A program made the translations under genes and the position numbers. Positions 7,399 to 16,369 of a DNA stretch of 64,000 bases are shown in pieces (positions within the stretch are counted from its first letter, which is position 1; each line of letters starts with the position of its first letter). Source of the DNA: an uncultured Acetobacteraceae bacterium. GTDB taxonomy: Bacteria; Pseudomonadota; Alphaproteobacteria; Acetobacterales; Acetobacteraceae. The notes below the pieces were generated by a model. It was not told where the DNA came from, made no database searches, and was given only the letters and a program-made list of their open reading frames with translations. The stretch is from positions 38,290-102,289 of the forward strand of contig CAMKWS010000007.1 in the NCBI GenBank assembly GCA_946476985.1. The letters are read 5' to 3'.

Positions 7399-9165
7399 TT
7401 ATTGTTTCATCGCGATGGTTTGTTGCAGCAAGTTATCTGCCGTTGTGACAGTTTTGGTATTAGCGATATAGGCCTCTTGAGCAACGATGAGTGCGGATAG
7501 ATCCCCTGTTAGGTTTGTAGTAGAGGCCTCGACATAACCTACGGCAAGTGAGCCTGTACCATTTTCCCCCACAAAGCCTGTTTGAGGTGTACCGGAATTC
7601 GCAGTAGCTTTATAGGCTTGTCCATCTACAGCTTGTAAGCCGTTGAGGTTATGGAAGCTGGTAAGGGCAATTTTGCCGATGAGTTGTGTAAAGCCATTAT
7701 CAAATTGTGCCATGACGGAGCCATCGCTCTCAATTTCAGCACCAGTATAGGTGCCAGAGACGATGCTATCATTTGTGAGGGCGCTTGTATCCCCATCCAT
7801 CTCGGCATTGGTAGTTAAGGAGACCTTACTTAGGTCTAAGGCGTAGTTTTGTCCATTGACCTTAAAATTAGCAGAGACAGCGCTGCCCTTATTAATAGCT
7901 TGGCCATCAAAGCTATTAATGCTGCCATCACTGTTAAAGACAACAGTATGTGCCTGATCCATCTCAATATTATTTGCGTCTTTATTATATGGATCTACGA
8001 CTGAGACATTCCATGTTGGAGGGGAGGCAGAAGTTTGCGTCCATTTGGCAGATACATTGGCTTGCCCGTAAATGAACTTGCCATCCTTACCAACAATACG
8101 AGTGTTGAGGTTTAGTGGGGTGGTCATATAGCTTTGGGAACTGCCAGTAGCTGTACCCAGGACAGTATTCCCCATAGAGAGTGTATTGCCTGCGAGTGTT
8201 AGAGGTGCTGCTTGGCTTTGTGAGGCTGTATCTGTGGATGCGACCATTGTAGTGCCAGTTGTGCCGCCAATTGTACCAAGAACAAGAGACATGCTCTGTT
8301 CGTCACTATCGCCATGAATTGCCGTTATGGGGATTTGGACGGAAGATCCTGTGGTTGTTGAACCCACGGTCTTTCCTGTGCTGGTATCGACAACCGAGGC
8401 GAGGGCGCCGTTATGGTCGAATGTGACTTGATAGTTATTAGGGGCGATTGTCCCATTGCCGTCTGCATCATAGGCAGAGACGTTCCACACTAGAGGATTA
8501 GTGGAGCTTTCCTGCCATTGTGTTGCAACTTTGTGAGGTGTGGAACTGGAATCGTATGTCGTTGTTGGGGCTGTTGTATAGCTTTGTGCTGTATAATTTG
8601 TGGAATTGGCAGGCAGCTTACCAATAGCGGCATTTAGATTGAGTGTCGTGGTTGTGGTGGGTTTGAAGCCGATATTGCTAATATTTATTTGGGTAAGATT
8701 TTTGTTAAGAGACCCTGTGGCGTCTGTCATATAACCATTAAGATAGTAGCCGGATGTGTTAACGAGGTAACCCCGTTTATCTTGGTAGAAGTCACCGTTT
8801 CTTGTGTAATATTGCTGGGCTGAGAAGTTGGTTTTCGCGGAAGCTGCCGAGCTGGAACCAGAAGGGCGAGAAACAACAAACATGCCATTGCCTGAGATGT
8901 CCATCGCTAAGCTATTGGTGCTGCTTGTAGCTGCGCCAGCACTATCAACGTGTTGAACCGTCATGGCTTGAACTGTGTTTGATTCAGCCTGAGAAGCTGA
9001 GTTTCCTGAGATATTCCCAGCTACATAATCGGCAAAAGAGGTTGTAGTTGCCTTGTACCCAACCGTTTGGCTGTTTGCGATATTGTTGCTGAGATTTGTA
9101 AAGGCGTCTGACTGAGCGTTGATGCCGCTGACAGCCGTTGTAAGGGCATTAAAAACACCGGCCAT
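7399..9165 (-). CDS. flgE: Flagellar hook protein FlgE
   Basis: FlgE polymerises into the flexible hook outside the cell. From ATG 9165 the protein has 588 residues, starting MAGVFNALTTAVSGI with the N-terminal rod/hook motif (FTNLSNNIANSQTVGYKA) and ending with the D0 helix SALIVAQEAYIANTKTVTTA. AAGGATAAGAG precedes this start; the open frame upstream to 9294 adds 43 residues not found in hook proteins. The length exceeds the roughly 400 residues of enteric FlgE because of an enlarged middle, where two similar modules occur (about 173-259 and 348-420, each with LNLN, WNVS and a V-x-F-x-x-x-G strand). It stands alone between flhB and the MucR-like gene. Confidence 0.95.
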   Translation of the reverse strand: MAGVFNALTTAVSGINAQSDAFTNLSNNIANSQTVGYKATTTSFADYVAGNISGNSASQAESNTVQAMTVQHVDSAGAATSSTNSLAMDISGNGMFVVSRPSGSSSAASAKTNFSAQQYYTRNGDFYQDKRGYLVNTSGYYLNGYMTDATGSLNKNLTQINISNIGFKPTTTTTLNLNAAIGKLPANSTNYTAQSYTTAPTTTYDSSSTPHKVATQWQESSTNPLVWNVSAYDADGNGTIAPNNYQVTFDHNGALASVVDTSTGKTVGSTTTGSSVQIPITAIHGDSDEQSMSLVLGTIGGTTGTTMVASTDTASQSQAAPLTLAGNTLSMGNTVLGTATGSSQSYMTTPLNLNTRIVGKDGKFIYGQANVSAKWTQTSASPPTWNVSVVDPYNKDANNIEMDQAHTVVFNSDGSINSFDGQAINKGSAVSANFKVNGQNYALDLSKVSLTTNAEMDGDTSALTNDSIVSGTYTGAEIESDGSVMAQFDNGFTQLIGKIALTSFHNLNGLQAVDGQAYKATANSGTPQTGFVGENGTGSLAVGYVEASTTNLTGDLSALIVAQEAYIANTKTVTTADNLLQQTIAMKQ

Positions 9166-9444
9166 AGTAACTCTTATCCTTGTATCTGAAGCGTATATTA
9201 GGATTACATCTTCAGATAACCTTATGTAAGTCTTGTTATCAAGGCAAACTTTGAAATGTTTATTGGTATAATAAAATGTTAATAATGACGGCATTTATAT
9301 TGCTGTTATGTGGTTATATAATGTGTTTTTATATAACTAATTGTTTTATATGACATTTTTTCTCGTTATGGTGGAGGGAAGACTATTGCGCAAGGTTTAA
9401 TATATTTCTTGCAGCGAGTCTGTAAGGCTTTGTGGAAGGTATAA

Positions 9445-10533
9445 TTAATGCTGCCCCGTGCGTGAACCGGGGGTTTTTAAGCGGACAACGTAGGCAATAA
9501 TAGCTGCAACAGGTTTCCAAAACTCTTCAGGAATCTCAGAGTCGAGTGGCAGACTATGGAGAGCTCGTGCAAGAGGTGGGTTAGAAATGACAGGGATACG
9601 TGCGCCTTTTGCGACATCACGAATGCGAAAGGCGAGTTCATCTATGCCTTTCGCGATAATTTGTGGGGCTGTTGTTGTGTCTTTGTCATAATAAACAGCA
9701 ACGGAATAGTGAGTAGGGTTCACTACAACAAATGTTGCATTTTTTACGGCATTAATCATTTGTCTACGGGAGCGACCAATGCGGATTTGTCTAATCCTTG
9801 CTTTGATGTGTGGGTCACCCTCGCTTTGTTTTATTTCGTCTTTAATGTCTTGCAAGCTCATCCTGAGTTTTGAAAAGCGATGATAGCGTGACCATACTTC
9901 ATCTAATCCAGTAATGGCACATTGGATGGCGAGCACCATAAAGGCAGCATAGAGAAACCATTCTTTAATTTCGTTTACGAGATAATTTGTTGTCCAGCGT
10001 TCGGTTTGAGGAGCGATATGGACGGTTTTTAGGGCAATATTGTAAAGAATAAGGCTGAAGACAGAGAATTTTGCGATCGTTTTGAGAAGTTCAATAATGT
10101 TATTAAGGCTGATGATGCGTTTCACTCCTTTGAGAGGAGAAAGGCGAGTGAGGTCTGGTTGGAGGGCCTGGGGACGAAAGAGAAATCCCGTTTGTAAAAG
10201 CCCTCCTAAGAGGACAGCACAGCCTCCCACACCAATGAGTGGCCCCATAAGAGCGAGGCCGATCGTAAGAGCCTTATAAGTTATTTGGTACAAGCGGGCG
10301 GCATCAAAAGGGATTGTGCCGAAACTACAAGAGAGATCCTTCATATCATGAAGGAACTGCCGCGCGGCATTGGGAATACTCAAAGCAAAGACAAGCAAAA
10401 AACTGCCTAAGGCAATGAGGAGTAGAAGCTCCTTTGATTGAGCTACATTTCCATCTTCACGGGCTTTTTGGAGGCGCTTTTCTGTTGGCGCTTGGGTCTT
10501 TTCTCCACCGCCATTGTTATGATCTTCTGCCAT
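9445..10533 (-). CDS. flhB: Flagellar type III export protein FlhB
   Basis: Inner-membrane component of the flagellar export gate that switches substrate specificity from rod/hook to filament. 362 residues with an N-terminal EKTQAPTEKRLQKAREDG motif, four membrane segments between about residues 35 and 210, and a cytoplasmic domain with the autocleavage motif N272-P-T-H275 followed by YSVAVYYDKD. It is the last gene of the fliE-fliQ-fliR-flhB run, 9 bases after fliR. The FlhB switch is triggered by FliK, encoded at 598-2493. Confidence 0.97.
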   Translation of the reverse strand: MAEDHNNGGGEKTQAPTEKRLQKAREDGNVAQSKELLLLIALGSFLLVFALSIPNAARQFLHDMKDLSCSFGTIPFDAARLYQITYKALTIGLALMGPLIGVGGCAVLLGGLLQTGFLFRPQALQPDLTRLSPLKGVKRIISLNNIIELLKTIAKFSVFSLILYNIALKTVHIAPQTERWTTNYLVNEIKEWFLYAAFMVLAIQCAITGLDEVWSRYHRFSKLRMSLQDIKDEIKQSEGDPHIKARIRQIRIGRSRRQMINAVKNATFVVVNPTHYSVAVYYDKDTTTAPQIIAKGIDELAFRIRDVAKGARIPVISNPPLARALHSLPLDSEIPEEFWKPVAAIIAYVVRLKTPGSRTGQH

Positions 10534-10542
10534 AAAATGGTT

Positions 10543-11385
10543 TTAGCGAGGCTGAAGCGTAGCTGTGATACCGGGAAGATCGGCCAGGGTTTCTCTCATT
10601 TTTTCGGTCCACGTGCCAGTAAGGATTTGGATTAATAAGGCCATGAGGAAAATGCCCCCTAAAATTTGGGCAGGCATGGCGAGGGAATATACTTGAATAG
10701 ATGGCATAAGACGGTTGAGAACCCCCAGCATAGCTGGCCATAATGTGCCTATGAGGAGGTAAGGAGCTGCAAGCTGCATGGCGATATGAAAGCTTTCACT
10801 TGCTGCCTTCGTTACGCTGAGGGCCATATCTCCGGTTAGAAGTGCTGTGATATGTCCAGCAGGGAAAAGCACATAAGAGCCAGAAAGAGCTGTAAGAGGA
10901 AGTGCATAAAGCCCAGTTGAGAATAGAATAATGGGAACAAGAGCACTGGTCATATGGCTAATAGCTGTGCTGGAGGCGCCTAATTGTGTGTCCGTCTGAA
11001 TGACGCTCGCCATCCCTGTAAAAAGGGCGATAATTTGCCCTGTTATGGCTAAGGACATGGTGAGTAGTCTTGCTAATATGCCAATAAAGAACCCGCATAA
11101 GAGTTCACTGGCGACGATATTTAGAGCCATAGCAGGCATACGTAACGCCTCACCTGAGACGGCTGTAAGTTTTGAGGACACAGCGGGGAGGAGGGCTAAT
11201 GTCATCATTAGGCATAGCCCTGCACGAATACGCGCAGGTGCGCTTGTTTCTCCCAAGGCTGGTGCTACGACGACGATCGCACTGACCCGGCATAAAACAA
11301 TCATAAACATGCCAACGAGGACGGGGAGTGAGCCGTTGGGGGTAGTAAGGTCAGGGGAGCCAAAAAATTCAGAGAGAGACAACAT
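10543..11385 (-). CDS. fliR: Flagellar export gate protein FliR
   Basis: Integral membrane component of the flagellar export gate, which forms a helical complex with FliP and FliQ. The 280-residue protein has about six hydrophobic segments and the FliR signatures PVLVGMFMIVLCRVSAI near the N terminus, the FFIGILARLLTMSLAITGQ stretch, and PQI/PAQILGGIFLMALL near the end. Its ATG directly abuts the fliQ stop codon, implying translational coupling. Confidence 0.96.
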   Translation of the reverse strand: MLSLSEFFGSPDLTTPNGSLPVLVGMFMIVLCRVSAIVVVAPALGETSAPARIRAGLCLMMTLALLPAVSSKLTAVSGEALRMPAMALNIVASELLCGFFIGILARLLTMSLAITGQIIALFTGMASVIQTDTQLGASSTAISHMTSALVPIILFSTGLYALPLTALSGSYVLFPAGHITALLTGDMALSVTKAASESFHIAMQLAAPYLLIGTLWPAMLGVLNRLMPSIQVYSLAMPAQILGGIFLMALLIQILTGTWTEKMRETLADLPGITATLQPR

Positions 11386-11661
11386 TTATAAGCCCCCAGC
11401 TTTTATAAGCTGGTCGAAAATAAGCTGGGCGTAAGCATGAATGGTAGAATGCATAAAAGACGCCGTTAAAATCAGAGCTGTCGTTGCGGCTATAAATTTA
11501 GGCACGAAGGATAATGTCGCTTCGCTGATTTGTGTCATTGCTTGTAGGAGAGACACGCACAACCCTGCGAATAATGATGCCAACAAGGATGGAGCTCCAA
11601 GTTTTACGGCAACGAGGAGCGTTTGGCGCAGAATCTCCTGCACATCAACAGCATGCCCCAT
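11386..11661 (-). CDS. fliQ: Flagellar export gate protein FliQ
   Basis: Small two-helix inner-membrane protein of the flagellar export gate. The 91 residues match FliQ length and pattern: AVKLGAPSLLASLFAGLCVS and LLQAMTQISEATLSFVPKF, then a second hydrophobic segment. fliP, often next to fliQ, is absent from this cluster. Downstream fliR begins immediately after its stop. Confidence 0.96.
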   Translation of the reverse strand: MGHAVDVQEILRQTLLVAVKLGAPSLLASLFAGLCVSLLQAMTQISEATLSFVPKFIAATTALILTASFMHSTIHAYAQLIFDQLIKAGGL

Positions 11662-11724
11662 GGGTATTTCCTCTTATAGGCAAGATATATTTAAGTGCGT
11701 GATGAGCTGGTGTGCGGCGAATGG

Positions 11725-12075
11725 TTAAACCGTCATACGCATAACTTCTTGATACGCACTCACAAATCTATCCCGTAGGGTTGTGACGGTATGAAGGGTC
11801 AATTTGGCTTCTTCTACAGCGGCGGCCACATCGGAGATATTACCTTTGCCAGCAAGAGCTTGTGCTGTTTGAGTTTCAGCCACTTTACCTGTGTTAATCG
11901 CCCCTTCAATGGCATTGTTCAGCACGGTACTAAAGCTGGCGACAGGGTCTGAAGAAAGGCTTTGTTGCTCATTATCGGGCTCATTTGTGGGGGAGAGCTG
12001 CACAAGCTGTTGTGCTTGCTGGTAGGCCCGGCCTGCCTCAAGGCCTTGTATAGAGGTAATGCTCGAAATGGACAT
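11725..12075 (-). CDS. fliE: Flagellar hook-basal body junction protein FliE
   Basis: FliE links the MS ring to the proximal rod. The 116-residue product has a variable N-terminal half and a conserved C-terminal part: FSTVLNNAIEGAINTGKVAE and VAAAVEEAKLTLHTVTTLRD, ending AYQEVMRMTV, the FliE end signature. AAAGGACG precedes the ATG. First gene of the minus-strand run with fliQ, fliR and flhB; divergent from a small ORF at 12321 and the flgBC group. Confidence 0.93.
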   Translation of the reverse strand: MSISSITSIQGLEAGRAYQQAQQLVQLSPTNEPDNEQQSLSSDPVASFSTVLNNAIEGAINTGKVAETQTAQALAGKGNISDVAAAVEEAKLTLHTVTTLRDRFVSAYQEVMRMTV

Positions 12076-12320
12076 ATCCAGAATCGTCCTTTGTTATTTT
12101 ACCATGCTTTCAAAGGAATATTATAATTAACCCTCAAAAAGCTATGCTAATTTTTTAAGTAAGTCATATAAAGACATTATTTTTGGATAAATAAAGACAT
12201 TTTTTATAAATTGTGCCATGTTTTTTATATAAAGGCCTTTGACACATGGTGTATATGCCGTATTGATAAGGTGAACTTTCGTGTTTGCCAGTTTTTTCAA
12301 ATCAAAGAGAGGAGTAGAAT

Positions 12321-12566
12321 ATGTCGGGAGCATCAGCTGCATCTCAAATCGCATCGGTTATGCGTGCGGCCGTAGCTAATAAAACACATGCTGCGCGTCA
12401 GGCTGTAAAGCCGGAGCATATTGCTGGGAATATTAAACTTTCCACGCCGGGGAGCCATGGAGCGCAATCATCAGTTCAGTTTGATGCCACAGGGCAGATT
12501 GTTCCTTCTGCAAAGGGTGTGAGGAAGAATTCCGCAACGGCTAATTTTGTCAATTTATTAGCGTAG
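12321..12566 (+). CDS. Small hypothetical protein (81 residues) in the flagellar locus
   Basis: Not recognised. AGAGGAG is correctly spaced before ATG 12321. The protein is basic, with an Ala-rich N-terminal helix (ASQIASVMRAAVANK) and a polar, Gly/Ser-rich rest without signal peptide or membrane segment. It lies divergent from fliE and upstream of the large repeat protein, flgB and flgC, which suggests a link to flagellar assembly, but the sequence itself gives no function. Confidence 0.6.
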   Translation: MSGASAASQIASVMRAAVANKTHAARQAVKPEHIAGNIKLSTPGSHGAQSSVQFDATGQIVPSAKGVRKNSATANFVNLLA

Positions 12567-12675
12567 AGGTTGTCTGTTCTGCAGGGTGGCAAAAAACATG
12601 CAAGAGCTTTGGCTATCCCTGTGAAGAGATGATGTTGAAAATATTTTGCTGGATAAATCGGGAGATGCTGCCCCC

Positions 12676-15420
12676 ATGCTGTGCGCATTATATATGGCTG
12701 TTGTGAGAGTCTCAGCTCGTAGATGTGTACGGCGTGGTGGCGGCGCATGGGTGATACATAGTGTTGCTTTAGGGGTTTGTTTTCTTGGGGGAGCTGCTTT
12801 GGCTGCGCCAGCACAGCCAGCACAGCCAGCACAGCCAGCACAGCCAGCACATCTTTTGCCTCGGGCGAAAGCGCCTCATGCCGTATTGTCACGGAGTAAG
12901 GTGGCGAAGGCTGCAGTGCCGGTTAGGGCTGCGATGAAGCCCTCTCATAGGGGGGGAGGACGCCCGGCAAAGTTTGCGAGGGGGCCGCAGGTAGCTCCTC
13001 AAATTGCTGTAACGCCGGGAGACCCTTTGTTAAAGGGAGCGCCAGCGGGGTGGGGCTCTCATGTCTTGGGAACGGGGACAGCCCAACCAGGCGGGGATAT
13101 CGCGGTTGGCCAGGGAGCAGATTTATCTGTGAAGGGGCATGGTTCGGGGCAGTCTAATATAGGGGGGGCTTCGACCGCCTATGGGGCTGGAAATGGCAAA
13201 ACTGTCGGGAAAGGGAGTGGAGGGGCATTTTTACCCCCTTCTCGAAACCGTATTCTTTTACCCGTTCCTGGAAAGATGGGCGTTGCAGCTTATCGTAGTG
13301 GTGATCGCCTTGTTTTTGTGGTGGATGCTGCTGAGCCCATGGATATCTCTGCTTTGCGGGGGGATGGTATTTTCTCGCATCTCTCCGTGGCCACCTTGCC
13401 GGATGTGACCATCATTACATTGCCTTTGCCAGATACTCGTCAGCTCTTTTTGTCACAGCAGAGCGATGGTTGGGTTTTAGGAGATCAGCCGCCACCAGGG
13501 GTGGATTATACTGAGAGACGTGAGATCAATCCTAAAGCTACAATATATGGTCTGTTGTTCCCCATGCGGCGGCCGGGTCGAGTCTTTTCTATCAAAGACC
13601 CTGCTTCAGGGGCGTATTTGGTGATTGGAACGACGGCTCTTGATGATGGGGGGATGCTCTCTCTTAGGGAGGGGGATTCTTATGATGTTTGGCCATCTAT
13701 GGAGGGAGTGGTTATTGCTGATCATGCGCCTCCCAAGGTGGAGATGCATCCTGTGATGCGAGGTGATTTACTCACCGTTGCCGGTAAGCAGATATCAGAT
13801 CTTGATCAAGCTGTTTATGCCAGTGATGTGGATCTTAAATGGCTTGGTTTGCGGCATATTTCGGATGAAGAGGCCAATGAGCGTTACCGAAAAGCTGTAT
13901 TGGCAGCGGCAGATGCAGATCCCAAGGATAAATTTGCAAAGCGATATATTGCCGCGCAAGCAGCTTTGGGCGCTGGCGCTTTTCCTGATGCGCGTGCGAT
14001 TATGAATGTTGCTTTAGGAGATGACCCAGAAGAAGCTTTTCGGCCAGATGTTGGTTTCTTTTTAGGAGTTGTAGATTTCCTCACTGGGCATATGGAAGCA
14101 GCCGCAACATTGGCAAATCAGTGGCCGGAGCATGATTTGCGGGCAACCAAGTTGTGGAAGGGCCTCTATTATGCAGCAAATGGTGGGCACGATGGTGAGG
14201 CGGCACGCCTCATCGCGCGGGATATGCCACGTTTATTGAATTATCCAGAGAGTTTGCGCTCTATTCTTTTGCCGTTGGCGAGTGAGCATATTGCTCGTTA
14301 TGGCAATGCGGAGGATAGGCGGGCGTTGGGGATGTTGCCAGAGGGAGCTGCGTATCGTTTAGCTCATGCCATAAATGATATTCGTAACGGACAGCGTGAT
14401 GACGCCGTGAAACTTCTTGAAGCTTTGTCAGTAGATCCCGATGTGGCTGTGGCAGAAAAGGCGATGGAAGAGGGGATTGCTCTAAGTTTACGAGAGGGAC
14501 GGATACCTGCGGCGAAAGCGGCGAAACAGTTTGCTTCTCTTATGCCAGATGCACGGCTTGTTGGGCGGGCTGATGATGTAAATATTGCGCAAGCTGATGC
14601 CCATATGCAGACGAGTGCATGGGACGAGGCGTTAAGAGCTTTGGATCAAATCCCTCCAACATCGTCTCCTCGGATACAGGCTGAATTGCAGCCTATGCTG
14701 CATCATATTCTTGCAGATATTGCGCAACGGTCAGTCGGGACAGAGGCTGGTGAGGTTGCAAAGCCAGTTTTGCTGCATAACACGGCCTTGCTTAAAGCAC
14801 ATTTGCCGCTTTTACCCTCCGGTCCGCAAAAGGGCGAGCTGTTGGTAGCATATGGCCGCATGTTGGATGATCTTGGCTTAGCGGAGGAGGGAGGGCAGAT
14901 GGTGTCTCTTGCAATTCCTATGTTGAATGATCCTTCACGTAAGGCAGCGGCAGGGGATGTATTGGCAGATAATTACGTGCGTCGTGGGTTGTTCGACCAA
15001 GCGACTAAGGTGTTAGCGGATACAACTAATAGTCATTTAGCGGCTGAGGTGGCTGCACAACGCAGCCGTGTTGTGGCGCGGATGGCAATTGCTACGGGCA
15101 AGCCAGAAATTGCTCTCTATTTGTTAAATGCTGATCATGCACCAGAGGCAGCCGATATGAGGGCAAGAATTCATGAAAATAGGGATGAATGGTCGCCCGC
15201 TGTGGCGGATGTTCGTCATATGGCAGACGTGATGATTCCAGATCATGGGCAGCTCACTATGGCACAGCAGTTACTTGCGTTACGCCTTGCATCAGATGCA
15301 ACCCGTGCAGGGGATGCCGCTACAATCGCGTGGATTAGAGAGAAGGTAGGCAACCGAAAATTTGCCGATGATACAGGGAACATGTTCCGCTTGCTTGTTT
15401 CGTCGTCTCAAGGGTTATGA
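12676..15420 (+). CDS. Large secreted Ala/Gly-rich protein with helical-repeat C-terminal half, flagellar locus
   Basis: Function unknown. About 914 residues from ATG 12676 (the frame is open from TTG 12646; ATG 12694 is another candidate). A signal peptide (VIHSVALGVCFLGGAALAAPA) is followed by an AQP tandem repeat, a Gly/Ala-rich linker, a beta-rich segment around residues 205-270 (GVAAYRSGDRLVFVVDAAEP) that recalls AMIN-type periplasmic domains, and about 550 residues of helical pairs resembling tetratricopeptide repeats (e.g. YIAAQAALGAGAFPDARAIM, LLEALSVDPDVAVAEKAM). It ends 52 bases before flgB and reads the same way. A periplasmic scaffold for rod or basal-body assembly is possible (inference). 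Confidence 0.8.
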   Translation: MLCALYMAVVRVSARRCVRRGGGAWVIHSVALGVCFLGGAALAAPAQPAQPAQPAQPAHLLPRAKAPHAVLSRSKVAKAAVPVRAAMKPSHRGGGRPAKFARGPQVAPQIAVTPGDPLLKGAPAGWGSHVLGTGTAQPGGDIAVGQGADLSVKGHGSGQSNIGGASTAYGAGNGKTVGKGSGGAFLPPSRNRILLPVPGKMGVAAYRSGDRLVFVVDAAEPMDISALRGDGIFSHLSVATLPDVTIITLPLPDTRQLFLSQQSDGWVLGDQPPPGVDYTERREINPKATIYGLLFPMRRPGRVFSIKDPASGAYLVIGTTALDDGGMLSLREGDSYDVWPSMEGVVIADHAPPKVEMHPVMRGDLLTVAGKQISDLDQAVYASDVDLKWLGLRHISDEEANERYRKAVLAAADADPKDKFAKRYIAAQAALGAGAFPDARAIMNVALGDDPEEAFRPDVGFFLGVVDFLTGHMEAAATLANQWPEHDLRATKLWKGLYYAANGGHDGEAARLIARDMPRLLNYPESLRSILLPLASEHIARYGNAEDRRALGMLPEGAAYRLAHAINDIRNGQRDDAVKLLEALSVDPDVAVAEKAMEEGIALSLREGRIPAAKAAKQFASLMPDARLVGRADDVNIAQADAHMQTSAWDEALRALDQIPPTSSPRIQAELQPMLHHILADIAQRSVGTEAGEVAKPVLLHNTALLKAHLPLLPSGPQKGELLVAYGRMLDDLGLAEEGGQMVSLAIPMLNDPSRKAAAGDVLADNYVRRGLFDQATKVLADTTNSHLAAEVAAQRSRVVARMAIATGKPEIALYLLNADHAPEAADMRARIHENRDEWSPAVADVRHMADVMIPDHGQLTMAQQLLALRLASDATRAGDAATIAWIREKVGNRKFADDTGNMFRLLVSSSQGL
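12808..12851 (+). repeat. 9-base tandem repeat (CCAGCACAG, about five copies)
   Basis: Four full copies and an 8-base fifth copy of CCAGCACAG run in frame just after the signal peptide of the large secreted protein, coding the tripeptide PAQ/AQP. Copy number could vary by slippage without shifting the frame. Confidence 0.9.
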
Positions 15421-15472
15421 GGAAGGTCTGTCTAAAGAAGAGGTGAATGTTAAGTAGAGAGGAGGCCAGAGT

Positions 15473-15886
15473 ATGAGCGATGTTTCAGGCGTAATTCCCT
15501 CGCATGTAAGAGGGACTGATCTTCTAAATTTGGCAGAGAAGCGGATGTCGTGGCTGCAAAAGCGTGAGGCGGTTCTGGCGGGGAATGTCGCAAATGCGAA
15601 TACGCCTGATTATACGCCCAAGGATGTGTCGCCATTTCAAGGTCTAGTGGATGCCGAGCATACGGCCACATTGAGGCGTACAAACCCGAGGCATTTAGCG
15701 CCTGCAGGGGGCAACGTACATGCTCGAAAGACGGGAGGATTAGCATCATTAGATGGCAATAAGGTCGTTCTAGAAGAAGAGATGGCCAAGATTGCCGATA
15801 CGAGTGACCAGCAGCGTTTCGCAACGACTGTTTATGGCCGTTACATGGGGATGTATGGCATGGCGCTTGGTGGGGCGTCACAGTAA
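15473..15886 (+). CDS. flgB: Flagellar proximal rod protein FlgB
   Basis: Rod subunit exported by the flagellar type III system. 137 residues with RMSWLQKREAVLAGNVANAN and TPDYTPKDVSPFQ, the conserved N-terminal rod motif, and a C-terminal helix near TTVYGRYMGMYGMALGG. GAGAGGAGGCC precedes ATG 15473. It starts the flgB-flgC-motE-like group, 17 bases before flgC. Confidence 0.94.
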   Translation: MSDVSGVIPSHVRGTDLLNLAEKRMSWLQKREAVLAGNVANANTPDYTPKDVSPFQGLVDAEHTATLRRTNPRHLAPAGGNVHARKTGGLASLDGNKVVLEEEMAKIADTSDQQRFATTVYGRYMGMYGMALGGASQ

Positions 15887-15903
15887 TTAAGGGGAGCAAG
15901 AGG

Positions 15904-16314
15904 ATGGATTATTCAGATACTATTGGCATCTCGGCGTCTGGCATGCGGGCGCAATCTGCTCGCCTCCGTATTGCCGCGGAGAATCTTGCCAATACGGAGA
16001 CAACAGGTTCTTCCCCGGGGGCAGATCCATATCGCCGTAAAACGATCACTTTTAAAGAGGTTCTTGATCGTAATACGGGGGTGTCTAACGTGCAGATACG
16101 CAGTGTGGGGTTAGACCAGTCTGATTTTCAGATGAAGTATGATCCTGCTCACCCTGCGGCAAATGCGCAAGGTTACGTAAAAATGCCTAATGTGAGCTCT
16201 GTTGTAGAGATTATGGATACGCATGATGCACAACATTCTTACGAAGCCAATTTAAATACGATGCAGGTCACACGTGCGATGCTGACAAGGGCGATTAATT
16301 TGATGAAAGATTAA
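15904..16314 (+). CDS. flgC: Flagellar proximal rod protein FlgC
   Basis: Rod subunit partner of FlgB. The 136 residues show the rod motif GISASGMRAQSARLRIAAEN with LANTETTG, the YRRKTITFKEVL segment, and the C-terminal D0 helix ending TMQVTRAMLTRAINLMKD, where YEANLNTMQ is typical of FlgC. GGGGAGCAAGAGG precedes the ATG. Confidence 0.96.
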   Translation: MDYSDTIGISASGMRAQSARLRIAAENLANTETTGSSPGADPYRRKTITFKEVLDRNTGVSNVQIRSVGLDQSDFQMKYDPAHPAANAQGYVKMPNVSSVVEIMDTHDAQHSYEANLNTMQVTRAMLTRAINLMKD

Positions 16315-16369
16315 CCACTGCCCTGAGAGGTGTTGGCTGGATGGTAAAGGCTTTTAAAAGAACGTGATT

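Noticed and set aside
12142..12354. 70-codon minus-strand ORF between fliE and the 81-residue gene
   Set aside because: AT-rich, no ribosome site, and overlaps the start of a better gene.
12808..12851. Short repeats considered as a CRISPR array
   Set aside because: The units are contiguous 9-mers inside a coding frame with no spacers.
15450..15899. 149-codon minus-strand ORF opposite flgB
   Set aside because: Fully antisense to flgB, with composition of a shadow frame.
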